A DNA stretch of 64,000 bases from Vanessa cardui. Lineage: Eukaryota; Arthropoda; Insecta; Lepidoptera; Nymphalidae. The stretch is taken from the NCBI RefSeq assembly GCF_905220365.1, contig NC_061127.1, forward strand, positions 8,308,001 through 8,372,000, in the 5' to 3' direction. Shown in pieces: positions 35,365 through 47,559 of this stretch (position 1 is its first letter; every line of letters begins with the position of its first letter). Position numbers and translations under genes: made by a program. The notes under the pieces were generated by a model. That model made no database searches. It had not been told where the DNA came from and worked only from the letters and a program-made list of their open reading frames with translations.

Positions 35365-38300
35365 TTAGTCTATCCATGCCTGAGCTGGTTGGTCTGTAGT
35401 AAAAGGACTGACACCATTACGTTCCATAGCATCCAGAATTTCACACACATATGCAGCAACATCAACTCTGCTCTGGTCAATACCTTTAATAAATGGATGC
35501 TCTAATAATCTATTGTATTTCGGTCTTTGTGTTTCTTCTTTAATGAGGCTGTAAAAAAGGTGATTATTAATTGAAAGTAAAATGATGAGTGATATTAAAG
35601 AGAAAAGGCCATTTTACACACACACAAACAAAAATCACTGTGCCACAGTAAAAAAAACAAATCTAGATTTAAAGAAAGAATTCCAATATCCATATTGAAC
35701 TTGGAATAAGAAAAGTAAATATATTTGATTGTGGTGTTTAACTTAGTGACATAACACAATGTTTACACTGATTAAGTCTCAGATTATTTGAAATTAATAA
35801 ATTTCATAGAATTGTTATTCTGTATGTGGTTTAAAGTCCAACCAAGGTCAATTTCCTCTTTAATAGCCTATTTTTGTAAAAGTTTGCTCAAAGTGTAATA
35901 TTTTGTTATATAAACATGTTTCTAACATAATTATAAAGGTATATTCAACATACCAAGTATTAACAAAGTTGACAAAATTGTTTGAAAATATGTTATTTTT
36001 GTTAGTGAGACGAGGTGGGTCTCCTTGAACCACTTGTTGTAGCTGTTCAAAAACTGATCCCCATCGAGGATAGGGAAATGACCCCGTAGCCACCTCCATC
36101 AAGGTAATACCGAGTGACCAAACATCTGATCTGACATCATAACCTCTAGCACGTCCCGGATCAATTCTTTCAGGCTAAAAAGTTCAATTGTAAGAATTAC
36201 AATACTGTTTCAAATATTTTTGATAATCATCTATCACAAAAGAAAAAAATTAGTAACTCACTGCCATGTAAGGTCTACAGCCTGCATCTCGTGTTCGCGC
36301 TATTGAATCAACAAGCTTACCAGATATACCAAAGTCACAGAGCTTTATATTGCCTCTTCTGTCCAACAATATATTTGATGGTTTGACATCCCTGTTCATT
36401 TAAAAATATTAATATTTTATATATAATTTTATGTGAATGACATCTGTATCTTAATATAATACATACCTATGAATTATTTTTAATTTTTCCTTCAAATAAT
36501 TTAAAGCTTTGACAGTTGCTAAAGTTATTTTAGCCATTATGTTTTCAGGTATTCGTGTTTGCATCCTTTCACAAATGAATTTATAAAATTTGTCTAATGA
36601 GGTATCCATTAACTCCATACAAATCCAGCAATCACCCTGTAATAAGACGAGTTATATAGCAATTCTTGTTATGTTGATGAACATATTAATTACAATAAGT
36701 AATATAAATTAATATTACTATAACATAAACTTATGATGATAATAGTTTGATGTACCTCCTTAAACAGTGCTCCATAAAACTGTACAATATAAAGACACTC
36801 ATTACTCTTCATCACTACTTCCAGATCCATTAGTAATTGCTTCTGTTCCTTTTCATCTACCGTTGAACGAATGCGTTTAACAGCCATTACTTTATTGGTC
36901 CTAAAATAATTTAACAATAATAGTAAACACTTAAAATATCAGTGCCAAAAATATGTTTTTTTAATACACCAATAATTTGCAGCTTAGTAGCTGAATTTGA
37001 ACTTGAACAGGCTTTACTTATATTATATTATAATTTATAAAACTTTGCCTATAACACATAAATTATGAGGCACATTTTGCTCCCTAGAAGGGTAAATTAA
37101 AAGAGACTATGCCTTTCCACTTTTTAAGTGTGAAGAGGTAACAAACAGAAGTTACTTTGCATTTCTAAAATTAGTATAGATTTCAATCACAGAAGAGTAA
37201 TAATATAAAATAGGTTAATATTATATTATCTTAATTGAGTAACAAATATGTTCAGATCTAAATAAATAAATGTGAAAAATATGCCTTTTTAAGTTGGTTA
37301 TAGTAGAAGTTGTGCTCAAATAAACATAAATAATTAATGGATAAATTCTAAGTTTTATTTATTCTTGCTCTTTCAAGATGTTATGTTATAAAATTTTCAG
37401 TCTTTATTTACCTTTGCTACTGTTAGTTTTTAAACAATATTATTTGTTTTAATTGTATACATTAACTTCATATAACTTACTTTCTGTGTACCATTTTGTT
37501 GACTGCTCCAAATGCACCCCTGCCAATCTCACCAAGATCTTGCAAATCATCTGATGTAAAGTCATATATGTCAGTAGCAGATAATTGTAACTTTCCTGAT
37601 GATTGCATTGATGGATAAATCCTACATCTATCTCTGAAACAAAATATTATTATTTAAGTAATCTGATAAGCTACAAAATATTTTATTAATGATTTAAGAT
37701 AATAAATCTCCAGCTTAACTCAATTTAGTTAGCAATGTTAGTACTTAGTCCCCCAGCTCATACATATTTAATCCAAAATCTTTATGTGAAATTGATTTAT
37801 ACATAATCAATATAATTAAATCCAAATGAAAATATATTTTTTTCATTTTAAAGCTTTTAATCTATAAAAATATTAAAAGATTAAGGTTGATAATAATATA
37901 CTGCAGATAATTTTTAAGTCTTGTAAGTAAACTATTTTTATTAAATGGTAAAAAAATCCTATACAATCCATAAATAAAAAGCATAATAAGATTTTTATTA
38001 TTTTATCATTAATAAGAAAGGTCGTATCTTTAATTCGTGTATTTGAGTCAAAATCCACATACCTGGTATTTTCTGGTAACACATCTCGAATTGTTCGTGA
38101 TGGTATACGTGCTTTTTGCGTCGACGCATTAGAAGTAAAAGGCATAAATGCAGCAGTATCACTTGATGGCCCACCGAGCTGAAGATTTAATATTTTTCGT
38201 TTCTCTGTACCAAATAAGCTCAGATCAGGTTTCGGCATATTTGGCCTACTTGGACCTGAAACATAATTAGATAAATCTTAGTAATTATTTGACGTTTGTA

Positions 38301-38367
38301 TTCATCAACAATGTTTTATCATTTGGTTTTTACCTTGATTTGACGACACTTCGCCATTCTTCGACAT
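35365..38367 (-). CDS. Mkk4: Dual-specificity MAP kinase kinase 4 (JNK/p38 pathway)
   Basis: Eight exons on the minus strand: 38367-38334, 38255-38063, 37633-37481, 36900-36756, 36636-36467, 36391-36262, 36174-35954, 35548-35365 (TAA). Total 1230 nt, 409 aa. Features: a MAPK docking motif near residues 30-38 (KRKILNLQL); Gly loop GRGAFG (113-118); catalytic Lys135 (VMAVK); HRDVKPSN (Asp233); DFG (251-253); activation loop [16 protein letters not shown] with phosphosites Ser261 and Thr265; then [20 protein letters not shown]. The C-terminal DVD-type docking region ([14 protein letters not shown]) is present. The S-I-A-x-T activation loop and the C-terminus separate MKK4 from MKK3/6 and MKK7. 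It phosphorylates JNK (and p38) on Thr and Tyr downstream of MAP3Ks. All catalytic residues are intact. Start: first ATG with a good splice join. Confidence 0.96.
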
Positions 38368-39085
38368 TTTTAACGATTAAGGCGAAGTAATCAGCAAGTG
38401 TATTCGCTCCTTTTATTTAAGTATTTAGTTCTAAATTCTCCATTAGAAAATAACAACAAAAATATGTTTTCATAACAAGAAACGATAAGATGTCTCGTTC
38501 AAATTATGCATCGTAGATGCTAAGGATTTTCAATAACATAATCACACACAGTACACAACAGCACAACACACGGTAGGATTTGACAATTTGCAAGCAGTGT
38601 TGCCATTTGCCATTGGCTAATAATTATCAATTATTATAGAATACATTTTACGTTAAAAAGATAGGCTCTAACATTATATTTGGTCTTATATTTTGAAAGT
38701 TCACACATGAATTACTATTCGTATTTTAATTACTATATGAGTGGAGAAAGATGGAAGATAAAAAATATTGATATTCGTATAATGATTAGTAATCCTTTTA
38801 CATTTTATACTATATTTTGACATAATATAATACAAAGTCGTTTTCTGTTTCTGTCTGTATCATGCTTATGTTTGTTTCACCGCTAGAAGGATTTTGATAC
38901 AAAACTTTGAAGTTTTATATTCGTTCCGCTGAAGAAGGACATTCGAAAGCTTTCTATCGGTTTTATAATTTTTCTCACATATCCGAAAATGTCCTCACTA
39001 CTTTCAAATAAATCCTCATAAACCTTGATTTCAAATATTCACATAAATAAACCTCTGTTGCTCTAGGGACACAACTTCTTTGTGG
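38368..39085. promoter_or_regulatory. 5' flank of MKK4
   Basis: About 720 bp upstream of the MKK4 start codon on the minus strand, ending at a hAT-like element. AT-rich; it contains the 5' UTR and presumably the promoter, but no motif can be assigned with confidence. Confidence 0.3.
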
Positions 39086-39093
39086 CCCTAGGG

Positions 39094-40931
39094 CAGGCCC
39101 GCCGCTAGCTGTTTTGTCGCCCGCGTGCAATAACTATTATGCCGCCCTTTTTTTCGCAAAAACGCATACCACTATTCCTCCACATGAGGTGGGGGGCGGG
39201 GTGTATACCTGCTAAAAAACCAACGTTAGCGACCCACTCTGTCTTTTTGGAGGATGTTACGAAATCTTTTGTGCATACTACCGTGACGTCCTAACGGTAG
39301 GCTCACCTCTGCGGAGTTCCACTTCCTAGGGAGTTCTCAGGGTACAGAAACCCTTAACCCCGGGACACTTATGGTGGGAGGAGAAGACATCCATAGCGAA
39401 GACCCCTTCTACTGGTCTTCTTCGGCGAAGCGGGTCAGCAGCACTGTACCCACGGTCCCGATAGAACCTTGTTACGAGCATTAAGGGAGTCCAACCAAAT
39501 AGGTGTATTTTCCGTTCAAGTACAGAATCAGTAAACAAATCCCATACCATTGCATCAAGGTGTGAGACGTTATTTCCCCCAAATAGTTTAATAATTCAAT
39601 GGAGGATATGTTCAAGACGCTGAACTGGAAAGGACATGCATCAACATCAATGGCGAATACATCTCTCACTTAAGATTTGCAGACGCTTGCTGATTCTTCT
39701 ATGCGTATCGGCCTACGGATGAAATTGGATAAAACCAAGGTCATGTTGAATGAACATGTTTTGCTTATGCTTTAGGAGGTCCTCCTACGTTGGCATTGAT
39801 GAGCTTTAAGCTGAGTTGGACAAAATGTTGCACGAAGCTCCATCCAGGATGAGGCCCTGATCCTTCATATGTGCGCCTTAAATGCCGTCTCTTGGAGGGC
39901 GGTAGACGCTCCTCGAGGAGACCTCAGCAAGGACCGTGGATTAGGAGGCCCTCCGTTTTAGTTAGAGAAACCATCAAGACCAGCATCTCGATTTGATCCA
40001 CCGTGAGCGACACTCCGACTTTAGGGGCGCCATCTGAAAGGTTCGTCCCGTCACCGTGACACAACACACCCATCCCGGGCGAGGTCGGTGCCCGCAGGAG
40101 CCAGTCAAACCAACTTCAAACGCCGGACAAGTCGTCCATCGCCCCCTCCCAAAGGATCACCTGATCCTGGAGGTATGCCCCAACGGCCTTCTGAGATAGG
40201 AAGGCAACTCGTGATATCGAAATGGTCCTATGGTCTCGAAAGGAAGACGGCGAGCTTGAAGTCTAACGAATATCTGCTGATGTTAAGTAAAAATATAAAG
40301 TATAAAACGCCAAAGTGTATAAATGTAAAATATAAAAAAGGCATTGGCTCATGACCCCGTGGATGCCGTAATTAAGAAAAAAAGAAAGGAAGACTATTGA
40401 AGTCGTTCGCCACGTCCGGTGATACCGTTAGGACTACGTTCCCTTGGACCACCGCCTCCATTGTCCGGGTCTTCAGGGTTTTTTCAACTGACGATGTGCA
40501 GCCCACAGGTGTACCTCTAAGTTTGCGTTGAGCACGTTGCGCCTGCGACAGCGAACGTATGCCCTCCGCGCCCGGTTTAACGGTGCCCGTAGCTCTGCTA
40601 TTTCGAGCGACCACCAGTATAACTTACGGCGTGATACCCTTCAAGCCGCCCTACGACAACGCTCTACTACAAGTAACGGATTGATAAGGAAGCTAAAGGG
40701 GATTGTCCTAACTTCGACAGTGTAGTTTTTCATAGGATAACAGACGACGGACTTTCAACTTTACTGATGGCGATATTTTTCGATGCTTTGAATAATTTAT
40801 TTTACTTAAGGATTTGTGGGAATTATAATGACTTGAATTAGGTACATGTATTGTATTGCTCAATTTGCCGCCCCCTGGACGTGCCGCCCGCGTGCGCTGC
40901 ACGCGTCGCACCCCCGCTTACGGCGGCCCTG
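39094..40931. mobile_element. hAT-like DNA element with 8-bp target duplications
   Basis: The two flanks carry the same octamer, CCCTAGGG (39086-39093 and 40932-40939). The ends are inverted: the left begins CAGGCCCGCCG and the right, read inward, begins CAGGGCCGCCG. An 8-bp duplication plus CAGG-type ends is the hallmark of the hAT superfamily. No hAT transposase is visible, so the copy is non-autonomous. Its interior carries an antisense R1-type reverse transcriptase relic. A related, left-truncated copy lies at 47890-49099. Confidence 0.7.
39775..40640 (-). pseudogene. R1-clade LINE reverse transcriptase relic inside the hAT-like element
   Basis: On the minus strand, around 40430, the frame reads VVLTVSPDVANDFNSLPFF, close to motif A of R1-clade reverse transcriptases (SLDIANAFNSLPW). 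Further along the minus strand, near 39775-39960, comes sequence matching the motif C and thumb region seen more clearly at 47900-48300. Stops and frameshifts break the frame, so it is not functional. It is not flanked by its own target duplications and seems to have been carried within the hAT-like element. Confidence 0.55.
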
Positions 40932-40939
40932 CCCTAGGG

Positions 40940-42221
40940 TCTCCACACCTTTGAATCCGACTCTGATTGTATGTATAAAAAAGAAGATATCTTGCTTGTA
41001 GAACCAAAAATATGATTTTTGCCAGACACGCTCTAGCAACAAGAAAATAGCTAGATGAAGAATTTATAAGATAATTAGGTATATGTTTTAAAATAATTAG
41101 CACTATACTTTTATTTTAAAAATATTTATGCAAAAACGTTTAAAAATTATAGTACATGCGAATTATTTCATCCTGGGATTCAATCTAAAAAATCTAATTC
41201 TATATTTGGATTTATCATTCGAAGACGCTTTTAATCATACTGTCTCTGGAGATAGTTGAAGTTAGTTGCCATCAGTTCAATATCTATTAAACTGAAAATG
41301 TAGTAAAAAGCGTTTTTCTAAAGTGGACTAAAAATTAATATAGTCTATTTACTTCCCACAGCTGGTCAAATGCCTCCTCTCTGTTTTGAGATGGTTACTT
41401 AGCGATATGTTATACGTGGCAGATGCTCATCCATAATGTCGGTTTTCTCACGTTGTTTCCTTTCACCGCCGAGCACAAGATGAATTATAATAAAAACGAC
41501 ATAAGTTTTACATAAATTTAGTTCTGCTTTTTGTTAGTTAAGAGCTTCAAGGCATGTATTCAACATCAACCGTTTGTCAAAGATGTGGAAAACAACAAAT
41601 CTTAATTATTCTCACAATTGTGGTCTGATGAAAGAGAAACTACAACAAAAAAGAAGTGACGTCCTCTCCGTTTTGACAGCCTATCTAGTAATATAACTAA
41701 TCAAAGTTGACGGATTTTGCAATTCGCCGAATAAATTAATAATAATTATAAACATATAATTAACATGGTAAATGGTAATCTTTATCCTTAGGCCTTAACA
41801 AGTTTTTTTTTTCAATTGAAGTAATACAGCGTCAATTTTTAACGTTATTGTTTACATAACCCAAAGGCTATATATAGTATACCAATAAAGGCTTCCCTTT
41901 TAATCACTTATGGCCAATTTTCGGCATAATGAAGTAGTAATAGTGGGAAATAATCCAACTGCAGGAAAGGAAGAACACTTCATTATAATAAAGTGTTATG
42001 GTTTTGTGAAGTATTTATGTATCCTACTTTTATTTTATGTACATGAATGATATATAAAATAAATAAAAAAGTTCTGTATATAGTCTGCTATGTGTATATT
42101 ATAAAAATGAAATCCTATGTTAAGATTCATAGTCAACATTCTATTATGGTAGATAATATAAGTAAAAAACACAATTATAAAATATTTTTAAGGCAAATGA
42201 TGTGACAAGATATTAAATTTT
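40940..42221. other. Intergenic stretch with a decayed SINE
   Basis: AT-rich DNA between the hAT-like element and the end of POLR1F. The only recognisable feature is a worn SINE fragment at 41352-41515. The 3' UTR of POLR1F probably occupies the last 150-200 bp (TTTATT on plus near 42032 is a candidate signal). Confidence 0.45.
41352..41515 (-). repeat. Degraded tRNA-derived SINE fragment (same family as 4849-5160)
   Basis: Matches the middle of the SINE at 4849-5160 in the same orientation: cccacagctggtc, aatgcctcctctct, a cluster around tcctttcaccgccgagcaca and agatgaattata. The tRNA-like head is missing and the copy is divergent, so it is old. Confidence 0.6.
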
Positions 42222-43838
42222 CTACCCAATCTTTTTAATTTTTTTTGTAATTGATTGTTTAACTTCCGTATCATGTGCTTTATGTCTTTTACTTTTGTTC
42301 TTTTCAGATATATGATTTAAAATTTCATCATTGACTTGTTCATTGCAGTCTTTCGTTATATTGCTAGTTCTTGATTTCTTTTTTGATGATGAGGTATTTT
42401 TTTTGTCTCCATCTTGTTTTTGATTTGGTTTTGTTTTGTCAAAATTAATATACGAAACATTTATTGAGTTGGCAGATTTCGCTTCGATCGCTTCATCCTC
42501 TCCATCCAAAACTTCTTTGATCCACCTAAAATAACATTTTAATTATGATTAAATTAACACTGAACTCAATGGTTATTGAAATAAAACTAGCTATAACGGA
42601 TTTGAATCGCGTATATTAATTATTTTTAACATCCCGACGTGTCGAGCACTTTACAGTGTTTGTGGTCACGGGTAGACTACCACGGATGTCGGGATGTTAA
42701 AAATAATTAATTTACGCAATTCAAATACATTATAGCTAGTTTTATTTCAATGTGTAATCACGAAAATTTAAGACATCAATGGTTATTTCTAACAGCATAC
42801 TACATATTTCAATATTACCTTTCATCCAATTTGCCTCGAATATATGGTAAAGCTCCATAGAGATCTAATACAACTATTTGAAACAGTACTTCTTGCCCTT
42901 CATTAATATTATTACCAATCCAGTTGTATCCAGGTTCTTCTGTAGGTCTTGGAATAACTACATTAAAAACTCTAAAAGATAGATAACGTTTTTTTACATT
43001 GAATGTAAGCAAGAATTGACATATTAGGATTTGAATTTATACTCTTTGCATTGCATTTTGAATTTCAGAAAAGTTGTTTTTGGAACTCAAAGTATAGTGA
43101 AATACATTACAATTAATAACATATTAACTATGACTATTTGTCATGCATAAAATAACAATGTAAATCAGAGTAGCTGGAATAGAAATTCTTGATGTGAAAA
43201 GAAGTACTTTTTACCTATGGATGAGTATACCAAGGTGTGTTGTACTCTTTTTATTAACAATGCCTTTTAGAGTTGCACCCACATACGGACGAAATATAAA
43301 ATAATCAGCCTGTACTTGAAAATGGATGTCAGCATTATCATTATGTATTGCACCTACATTTTGTAAAACTCGAAGATTCTTGTAACTCAAAAGAATCCCA
43401 TCAAATCTGTAAATACAACACAAAAATCCACATCCAATATACTATAGAAATAATAGTATTAACTAGAAAATGGTACCGATCGATATATTTATCTTACTGG
43501 ATGAATGGTCACGTTCGAAAAGATTTCTTAAAATATATTTAGTAAAACTTAAAGCAATGATTCTATATTACCAATAATTAATTAATAGATATGTTTACAC
43601 CATTACCAATGTGGTGGCAAATGCTTAAAAAGTAAAAATCTCTAGGGATATTTACTTACTCTTTATCAAATTTTCCTATTTTATAATCTAATAAATTTTT
43701 AATAGAATCTGTAAGATTTCCGAGACACCATGGTTGTAATGCTAGGTTTTGCGTCACTTTTTTCTCAATAATACAAGAATTTTTATCACTGGCTAACTTT
43801 CGAAGTTCTTTTAGATCAAACTTTATTATGGTTGACAT
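42222..43838 (-). CDS. POLR1F: DNA-directed RNA polymerase I subunit RPA43
   Basis: Four exons on the minus strand: 43838-43660, 43406-43215, 42971-42819, 42525-42222 (stop at 42222). Total 828 nt, 275 aa. The N-terminal half holds the Rpb7/RPA43-type domain (LLSYKNLRVLQNVG, HFQVQADYFIFRPYVGATL) and the conserved GIVNKKSTTHLGILIHRVFN, followed by an OB-fold (NEGQEVLFQIVVLDLYGALP, IRGKLDERW). The C-terminal 90 residues are Lys/Ser/Asn-rich and basic, a likely nucleolar targeting tail. Human POLR1F is longer (about 338 aa). RPA43 is the stalk subunit that contacts RRN3/TIF-IA to recruit Pol I to rDNA promoters. Confidence 0.93.
42576..42750. mobile_element. Foldback MITE, about 175 bp, in the last POLR1F intron
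   Basis: Ends are inverted repeats of about 60 bp beginning TTGAAATAAAACTAG and ending CTAGTTTTATTTCAA, each running inward to ATCCCGAC/GTCGGGAT. The centre contains TCGAGCACTTTACAG and GTGGTCACGGG. A truncated copy lies at 53013-53122. Confidence 0.75.
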
Positions 43839-44575
43839 TTTTAAAATCGCATTATCAAATTTAATTTCATTTTATTTAGAAATTCAATAAAAGTAAATAA
43901 CATTTAGAATTACATATGACAGATCGAAAATAATGTGATTTTGTTTTTTTTTGTTTTTAATTTATCTTACGGCTCTGGATGCTAGCATTTATAGTCTAAC
44001 GAGTTAAATAAATTTAAATATAACTGCGAAATAATGTGACCGTGCAATTTAAGACTATATATATAATTTAAGACTAATAAACATTCTATGATTATAATAT
44101 ACGCTAATATTTTTTCTATTTATTGTTGATAAACATATTAAACAAAAAAAAAAAAACAAATAATTATGATTTGTTCCTTGGGGATCACAAGTACAAAAAA
44201 ACACAATTAATTAAAAAATAATTTAATGATTGCTCGGTAGAATATTTAGTTTCATATTTTAATGTTGATATACTTTTTTATTCCTATGGAAATACCCATA
44301 TGTTCCAGGACCCTTGAGCCTTGTAAAACTTTCAAATTAAAATATAGCAATAATAAGTAATTATAATTGTGCACACAAAAATATAAAGTTATATAATGTT
44401 AAATTTATTGACGAGGTTCCTGTTCGTATCGTAAACAACAGATTAAAAGAAATTGACGTTTATAAATATAACCATTAACCACGATTGGATGAGATAATCT
44501 GTATACCGTAGTTTTGTTTTTAATTCGTATTCAAAATAACTTCTAAATAAAAGCACTCACTTTAGAAATTGCAAG
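43839..44575. promoter_or_regulatory. Divergent intergenic region between POLR1F and mRpS7
   Basis: 737 bp separate two start codons on opposite strands. AT-rich with an A-run at about 44143-44158. It must hold both 5' UTRs and promoters; no specific element is identified. Confidence 0.35.
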
Positions 44576-45823
44576 ATGAGTAATTTCAGATATAAAGTAG
44601 GGCCATTAGCAAAATGTGTTTTTCAAAATCATAGTACAAGATCTAATATGTAAGTATTCCATAATTAGTAACCTAAAAAGATTACATTTAAATATTTACA
44701 TCTTTTAATATTTTTTTATACTGATAGGTCTTCTAATTTTTTACAGATGGTCTACTCTAATGCAGTACAGATTTTATCCTAGGCCGACCAGTTTTCCTGA
44801 TTACTTTCAAAATCCAATATTTAGAAAAGAGGACCAAGCTAAACTGATTGAGAGTAATGAATTAAAGAAACTAGCTGCTTTACCTGTTAAACCCCCTGCG
44901 GCTTATGAGACTTCTTCAGTCTACCACGATCCCCTTGTTAGGTGAGTTGATATACTATTTTTGATGCACACTATTCTTAATAAAGATTATATATAGATAA
45001 TTTCTATGAAATGTAGTTTATTTACACTTAAGTTATTCTTCTGTATTACTATAGTAATATCTACTTATTATTCGTATTTAAATTTAATTTGAAATGTCAT
45101 AACATATATTTATTTATAAAGAATTGTTAAAAATTTCTGTGGCTGGATTTCTACCAAGTATAAATGGATATAGTTTAAATTTACATTAATGTATACTCTT
45201 AAGTATTTCTATGCATACTTAAAAATTGTAACTAACAAAGATAATTCTGTGTTTTCAGTAAACTTATAAATCATGTCATGAAAATGGGCAATAAAAAATT
45301 GGCCCGTAATCTGGTTGAAAAAGCATTTGAAAATATTAAAAGAATACAAATAGAGAGGTATCATCTAGCAACAACACCCGAAGAGAAGGCAAAAGTCATA
45401 CTTAATCCCAAAGATATTCTACACAAAGCTGTTGAAAATTCAAAACCATTACTACAACTTCTACCAATAAAAAGAGGAGGTATCACTTATCAGGTAAATA
45501 ATTAAACTCCTTAAAAATATGTTTCTTTTTCATAGATACTTTTATGTTAATGTAACTTATTAATTTATTTGATTTGTTTGCATTACTATATATTTATTTT
45601 GTAGGTGCCTGGTCCCATAACAGAAAAGAGATCACTTTTCTTAGCAATAAAATGGCTTTTAGAAGCTACAAATGATAAGGAGAGAACAATACATTTCCCT
45701 GAGCAATTTGCGTGGGAACTTCTGGACGCTGCTAATAACACTGGCAAAGTTGTAAAGAGAAAACAAGACATACATCGTCAGTGTGAAGCTAACAGAGCAT
45801 ATGCACATTACAGATGGCAGTGA
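44576..45823 (+). CDS. mRpS7: Mitochondrial small-subunit ribosomal protein uS7m
   Basis: Four exons: 44576-44649, 44747-44941, 45259-45493, 45605-45823 (TGA). Total 723 nt, 240 aa, similar to the human protein (242 aa). The N-terminus (MSNFRYKVGPLAKCVFQNHS) is basic and fits a mitochondrial targeting peptide. The S7 signature region KLINHVMKMGNKKLARNLVE is followed by IKRGGITYQVPGPITEKRS, an RNA-binding beta hairpin, and the C-terminal helix ANRAYAHYRWQ. uS7m nucleates assembly of the head of the mitoribosomal small subunit on 12S rRNA. No disruption is seen. Confidence 0.95.
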
Positions 45824-46430
45824 TTTATGATATTGTTAAGTGTTGTAATTAAATTGTAGATTAATAATATAAATTAAGTAAACATTAAATTGGAATTTAA
45901 TTTATTATCTTAGTATTAAGCAAATTTAGTATCTATACTAGTTCAATCTACAATGATACCCGGAGGAGTGGGTCCTTTTCATAATTGCTGTGATGCAAGT
46001 AAGCCATGTCAACATAATATTCTGTATGATACTTTTGAAAAATATTTGTTTTTAAATATAAGCTATAATTAACAGAAAAGGTTGTACCTATATCATTGTA
46101 TCATTTATATAGTAGTTTATGTTAATTTTATATATTTAAATCTACCTTAGTTTGCATCACACCAAATTTTTAAGTCTCTTTCTTTTTGTAACTCTATCTT
46201 ATTTAGCCAGTTATTTACTACTTTTGATGTGTACTTCGAATCAGTCTTCTGGAAATCTACATGATTTGCAGAATAAACCAAGTCATTGTTGATTTGAGAC
46301 TAACTCAAGTCTCTAGCGAGCCTAAGGCATGGGGCTTGGGTTAAGGAGAAATCACAGAATGCGATTGACGTGTTTTGTGATATATTGCAAGTGCAAACTT
46401 AAACATTACGATTAAAGGTAAAGCCCTTTA
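45824..46430. other. Intergenic, 3' flank of mRpS7
   Basis: AT-rich. The mRpS7 3' UTR ends somewhere after 45823 (ATTAAA near 45889 is a possible signal). I recognise no gene or repeat before the LINE relic that begins near 46440. Confidence 0.4.
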
Positions 46431-46439
46431 TTTCATTGT

Positions 46440-46600
46440 TTCAAATTTGAAGCAAAGAGGTCGACATGTTTCTATTAATAGAATTAAGTCTTTTGGATCT
46501 ATACTAAAAATTGGCGTCCCACAAGGATTAATTTTGGGTCCGATAATACCTCATTAACCATATAAGGCAATATAAACAATGCTTAATATAAATGAATGAT
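46440..46600 (+). pseudogene. Decayed non-LTR reverse transcriptase fragment (Jockey/CR1-like motif B)
   Basis: Plus-strand frame reads SILKIGVPQGLILGPIIPH, matching the reverse transcriptase segment GVPQGSxLGP. Stops follow at once, so this is a dead fragment. Confidence 0.6.
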
Positions 46601-46816
46601 TTACATTAGTTCTATATGCTAAAAAGATCCGAAATCGTGGATACTTTCAGAGATAGTACATGATAAAAATAGTCATATATAAAAATTGAGATCCAAAATT
46701 AGTTACCAACTAAAGACCCATTAGTTTGATATCTTGAATTTTCAAAGTATTGCCATTAACTCTACAAATACGCATTACTAAACCTATGGACTAAAAGCAA
46801 CCAATTGAAAAAGATA

Positions 46817-47057
46817 AATAAATAAATAAATAAATTTGAGACAACATCACATACATTACTCTGATCCCAATGTAAGTAGCTAAAGCACTTGTGTTATGGA
46901 AAATCAGAAGTAACGAAGGTACCACAAACACCCAGACCCAAGACAACATAGAAAACTAACGATAATCTATATCGACTCGGCCGGGAATCGAACCCGGGAC
47001 CTCGGAGTGGCGTACCCTTGAAAACCGGTGTATACACCACTCGACCACGGAGGTCGT
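46817..47057 (-). mobile_element. tRNA-derived SINE with TAAA tail
   Basis: Minus strand: head GACCTCCGTGGTCGAGTGGT (A box TGGTCGAGTGG), B box GGTTCGATTCCC, then a body ending GATCAGAGTAATGTATGTG and a (TTTA)n tail (46822-46836 on plus). It resembles a SINE family common in nymphalid butterflies (Metulj-type, from memory). The 5' and 3' acceptor segments do not pair, so it is not a functional tRNA gene. Confidence 0.8.
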
Positions 47058-47094
47058 CATAGTAGATAGTTTTATGAAAATATATTCAACATAA

Positions 47095-47345
47095 AAATAA
47101 TCATCGAAAAATACACTGAACATAATCTTCCCATTTACGTCGCTTTTATTGACTTCTCAAAAGCTTTTGAATCTATATCGCACAACTCTATTTGGGAAGC
47201 ACTTACTAATCAAGTTTGGCCTTCATTACCACTGGAGCTGGAATTGCGTCATACGGTATTTTGTTTTGGGATAATACTACAGATACATATATTGAAACTG
47301 TTTTCATTCTACAAAAAAGAGCTGTCCAGTGTATTGATAACCTTT
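47095..47345 (+). pseudogene. Decayed RTE-type reverse transcriptase fragments
   Basis: 47098-47213 reads EHNLPIYVAFIDFSKAFESI and then SHNSIWEALTNQ, which is RTE motif A with the catalytic Asp still visible. At 47240-47345 a different frame reads YGILFWDNTTDTYIETVF and LQKRAVQCID, like the C-terminal region of Jockey-type LINEs. Two LINE types thus seem juxtaposed. Confidence 0.65.
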
Positions 47346-47559
47346 ATTTATATTAACAATAATATGAACTTTTTGAAAGACAGTGATGGTATAGACAACA
47401 AGGAGGATAGATGAACACCTAGTTTCGAGATTTGCAACGTTAATTCACCCTTCCTGGGATCCGGTATTCGTTTACTTATTCGTTGTAATAAGTTCCACAG
47501 TTCTTTTTAACTTATTAAAAAAGTTATAGCTTACGTCTTTTTTTTCTTCTTTATGGATA

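Noticed and set aside
39326..39669. Overlapping minus-strand ORFs in the hAT-like element
   Set aside because: No hAT transposase motifs were found; the frames are short and the region is a non-autonomous element with LINE relics.
46975..47057. tRNA gene on the minus strand
   Set aside because: A and B boxes are good, but the acceptor ends do not pair and the sequence continues into a SINE body with a TAAA tail.
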